Source of the DNA: Pseudoips prasinana
Taxonomy: Eukaryota; Arthropoda; Insecta; Lepidoptera; Nolidae
Assembly: GCA_951640165.1 (NCBI GenBank)
Contig: OX621252.1
Coordinates: forward strand, 16,885,934-16,949,933
Length of the DNA stretch: 64,000 bases
Direction of reading: 5' to 3'
Part shown: in pieces, positions 63,809 through 64,000 of the stretch
Layout of the letters: each line of letters begins with the position of its first letter
How positions within the stretch are numbered: the stretch's first letter is position 1
The notes under the pieces: generated by a model
Told to the model about the DNA's origin: nothing
Seen by the model: the letters and a program-made list of their open reading frames with translations, nothing else
The model's database searches: none
Program-made: the position numbers and the translations under genes

Positions 63809-63960
63809 AATATTCTGGGGCATTATTCACTCACGGCCGTCTAATCCCAAACTAAGCAGAGCTTGTTCATTGATAATTACCTGTGTAGTCCTGAATGGGA
63901 ATCGAACCCACGACCTGCGGCGTGAAAGGCAAGGTTTTGCCACGCTAACCGGCCCATCAA
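63809..63960 (-). mobile_element. tRNA-derived SINE (GGCGTGGTTGG family), internally shortened
   Basis: TATTCTGGGGCATTATTCAC, then AATGGGAATCGAACCCACG and CCACGCTAACCGGCCCATC. It lies 0.2 kb after FMO exon 7. Confidence 0.75.
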
Positions 63961-64000
63961 CTCAACTGCACTTTTGTGCACAATGCACGATTGAGATGCA

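Overview
The window looks like AT-rich genomic DNA of an insect, most likely a moth or butterfly (inference). The reasons are GT-AG introns, tRNA-derived SINEs, RTE-like and R1-like non-LTR retrotransposons, a cecropia/Hsmar1-like mariner, several MITE families, and one host gene whose protein reads as an insect flavin-containing monooxygenase (FMO). There are no operons and no prokaryotic features.

Layout. Positions 1-30800 hold no host gene that I can recognise. This part is intergenic DNA made of layered transposon remnants: an intact mariner (2632-3913), a Tigger-like element with a LINE tail nested in it (6099-6779), SINEs, TA-flanked MITEs, a Harbinger-type MITE, a pair of diverged direct repeats (14168-15130) and several near-perfect hairpins. 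Positions 30816-35001 are an apparently full-length two-ORF LINE on the minus strand, flanked by 12-bp duplications. From 35293 to the right edge runs the plus-strand FMO gene. I reconstruct seven phase-consistent exons (399 codons, C-terminus outside the window) separated by introns of 0.3 to 14.3 kb. The introns carry most of the remaining repeats: an R1-clade LINE fragment inside an unclassified DNA element, a LINE tail inside a SINE, SINEs, MITEs, an antisense tRNA-Thr(AGU) gene, and a second mariner copy (61481-62762) that differs from the first at only three bases.

Functional picture. The only complete-looking protein genes are the FMO (an N- or S-oxygenating flavoenzyme with a probable signal peptide) and the two mariner transposases. 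LINE ORF1 is open, but its ORF2 is broken. The least explained item is a DNA element family seen twice (26564-27522 and 50788-52915). It has 8-bp flanking duplications, GGGT-type ends, long arms of quasi-periodic ATTCCGAA/TTCGGAAT motifs, and a CCTAA-rich centre. One copy lies inside another repeat family whose uninterrupted relative is also in the window. The other copy is split by the R1-type LINE. No CRISPR, defence system or new multi-gene system is visible.
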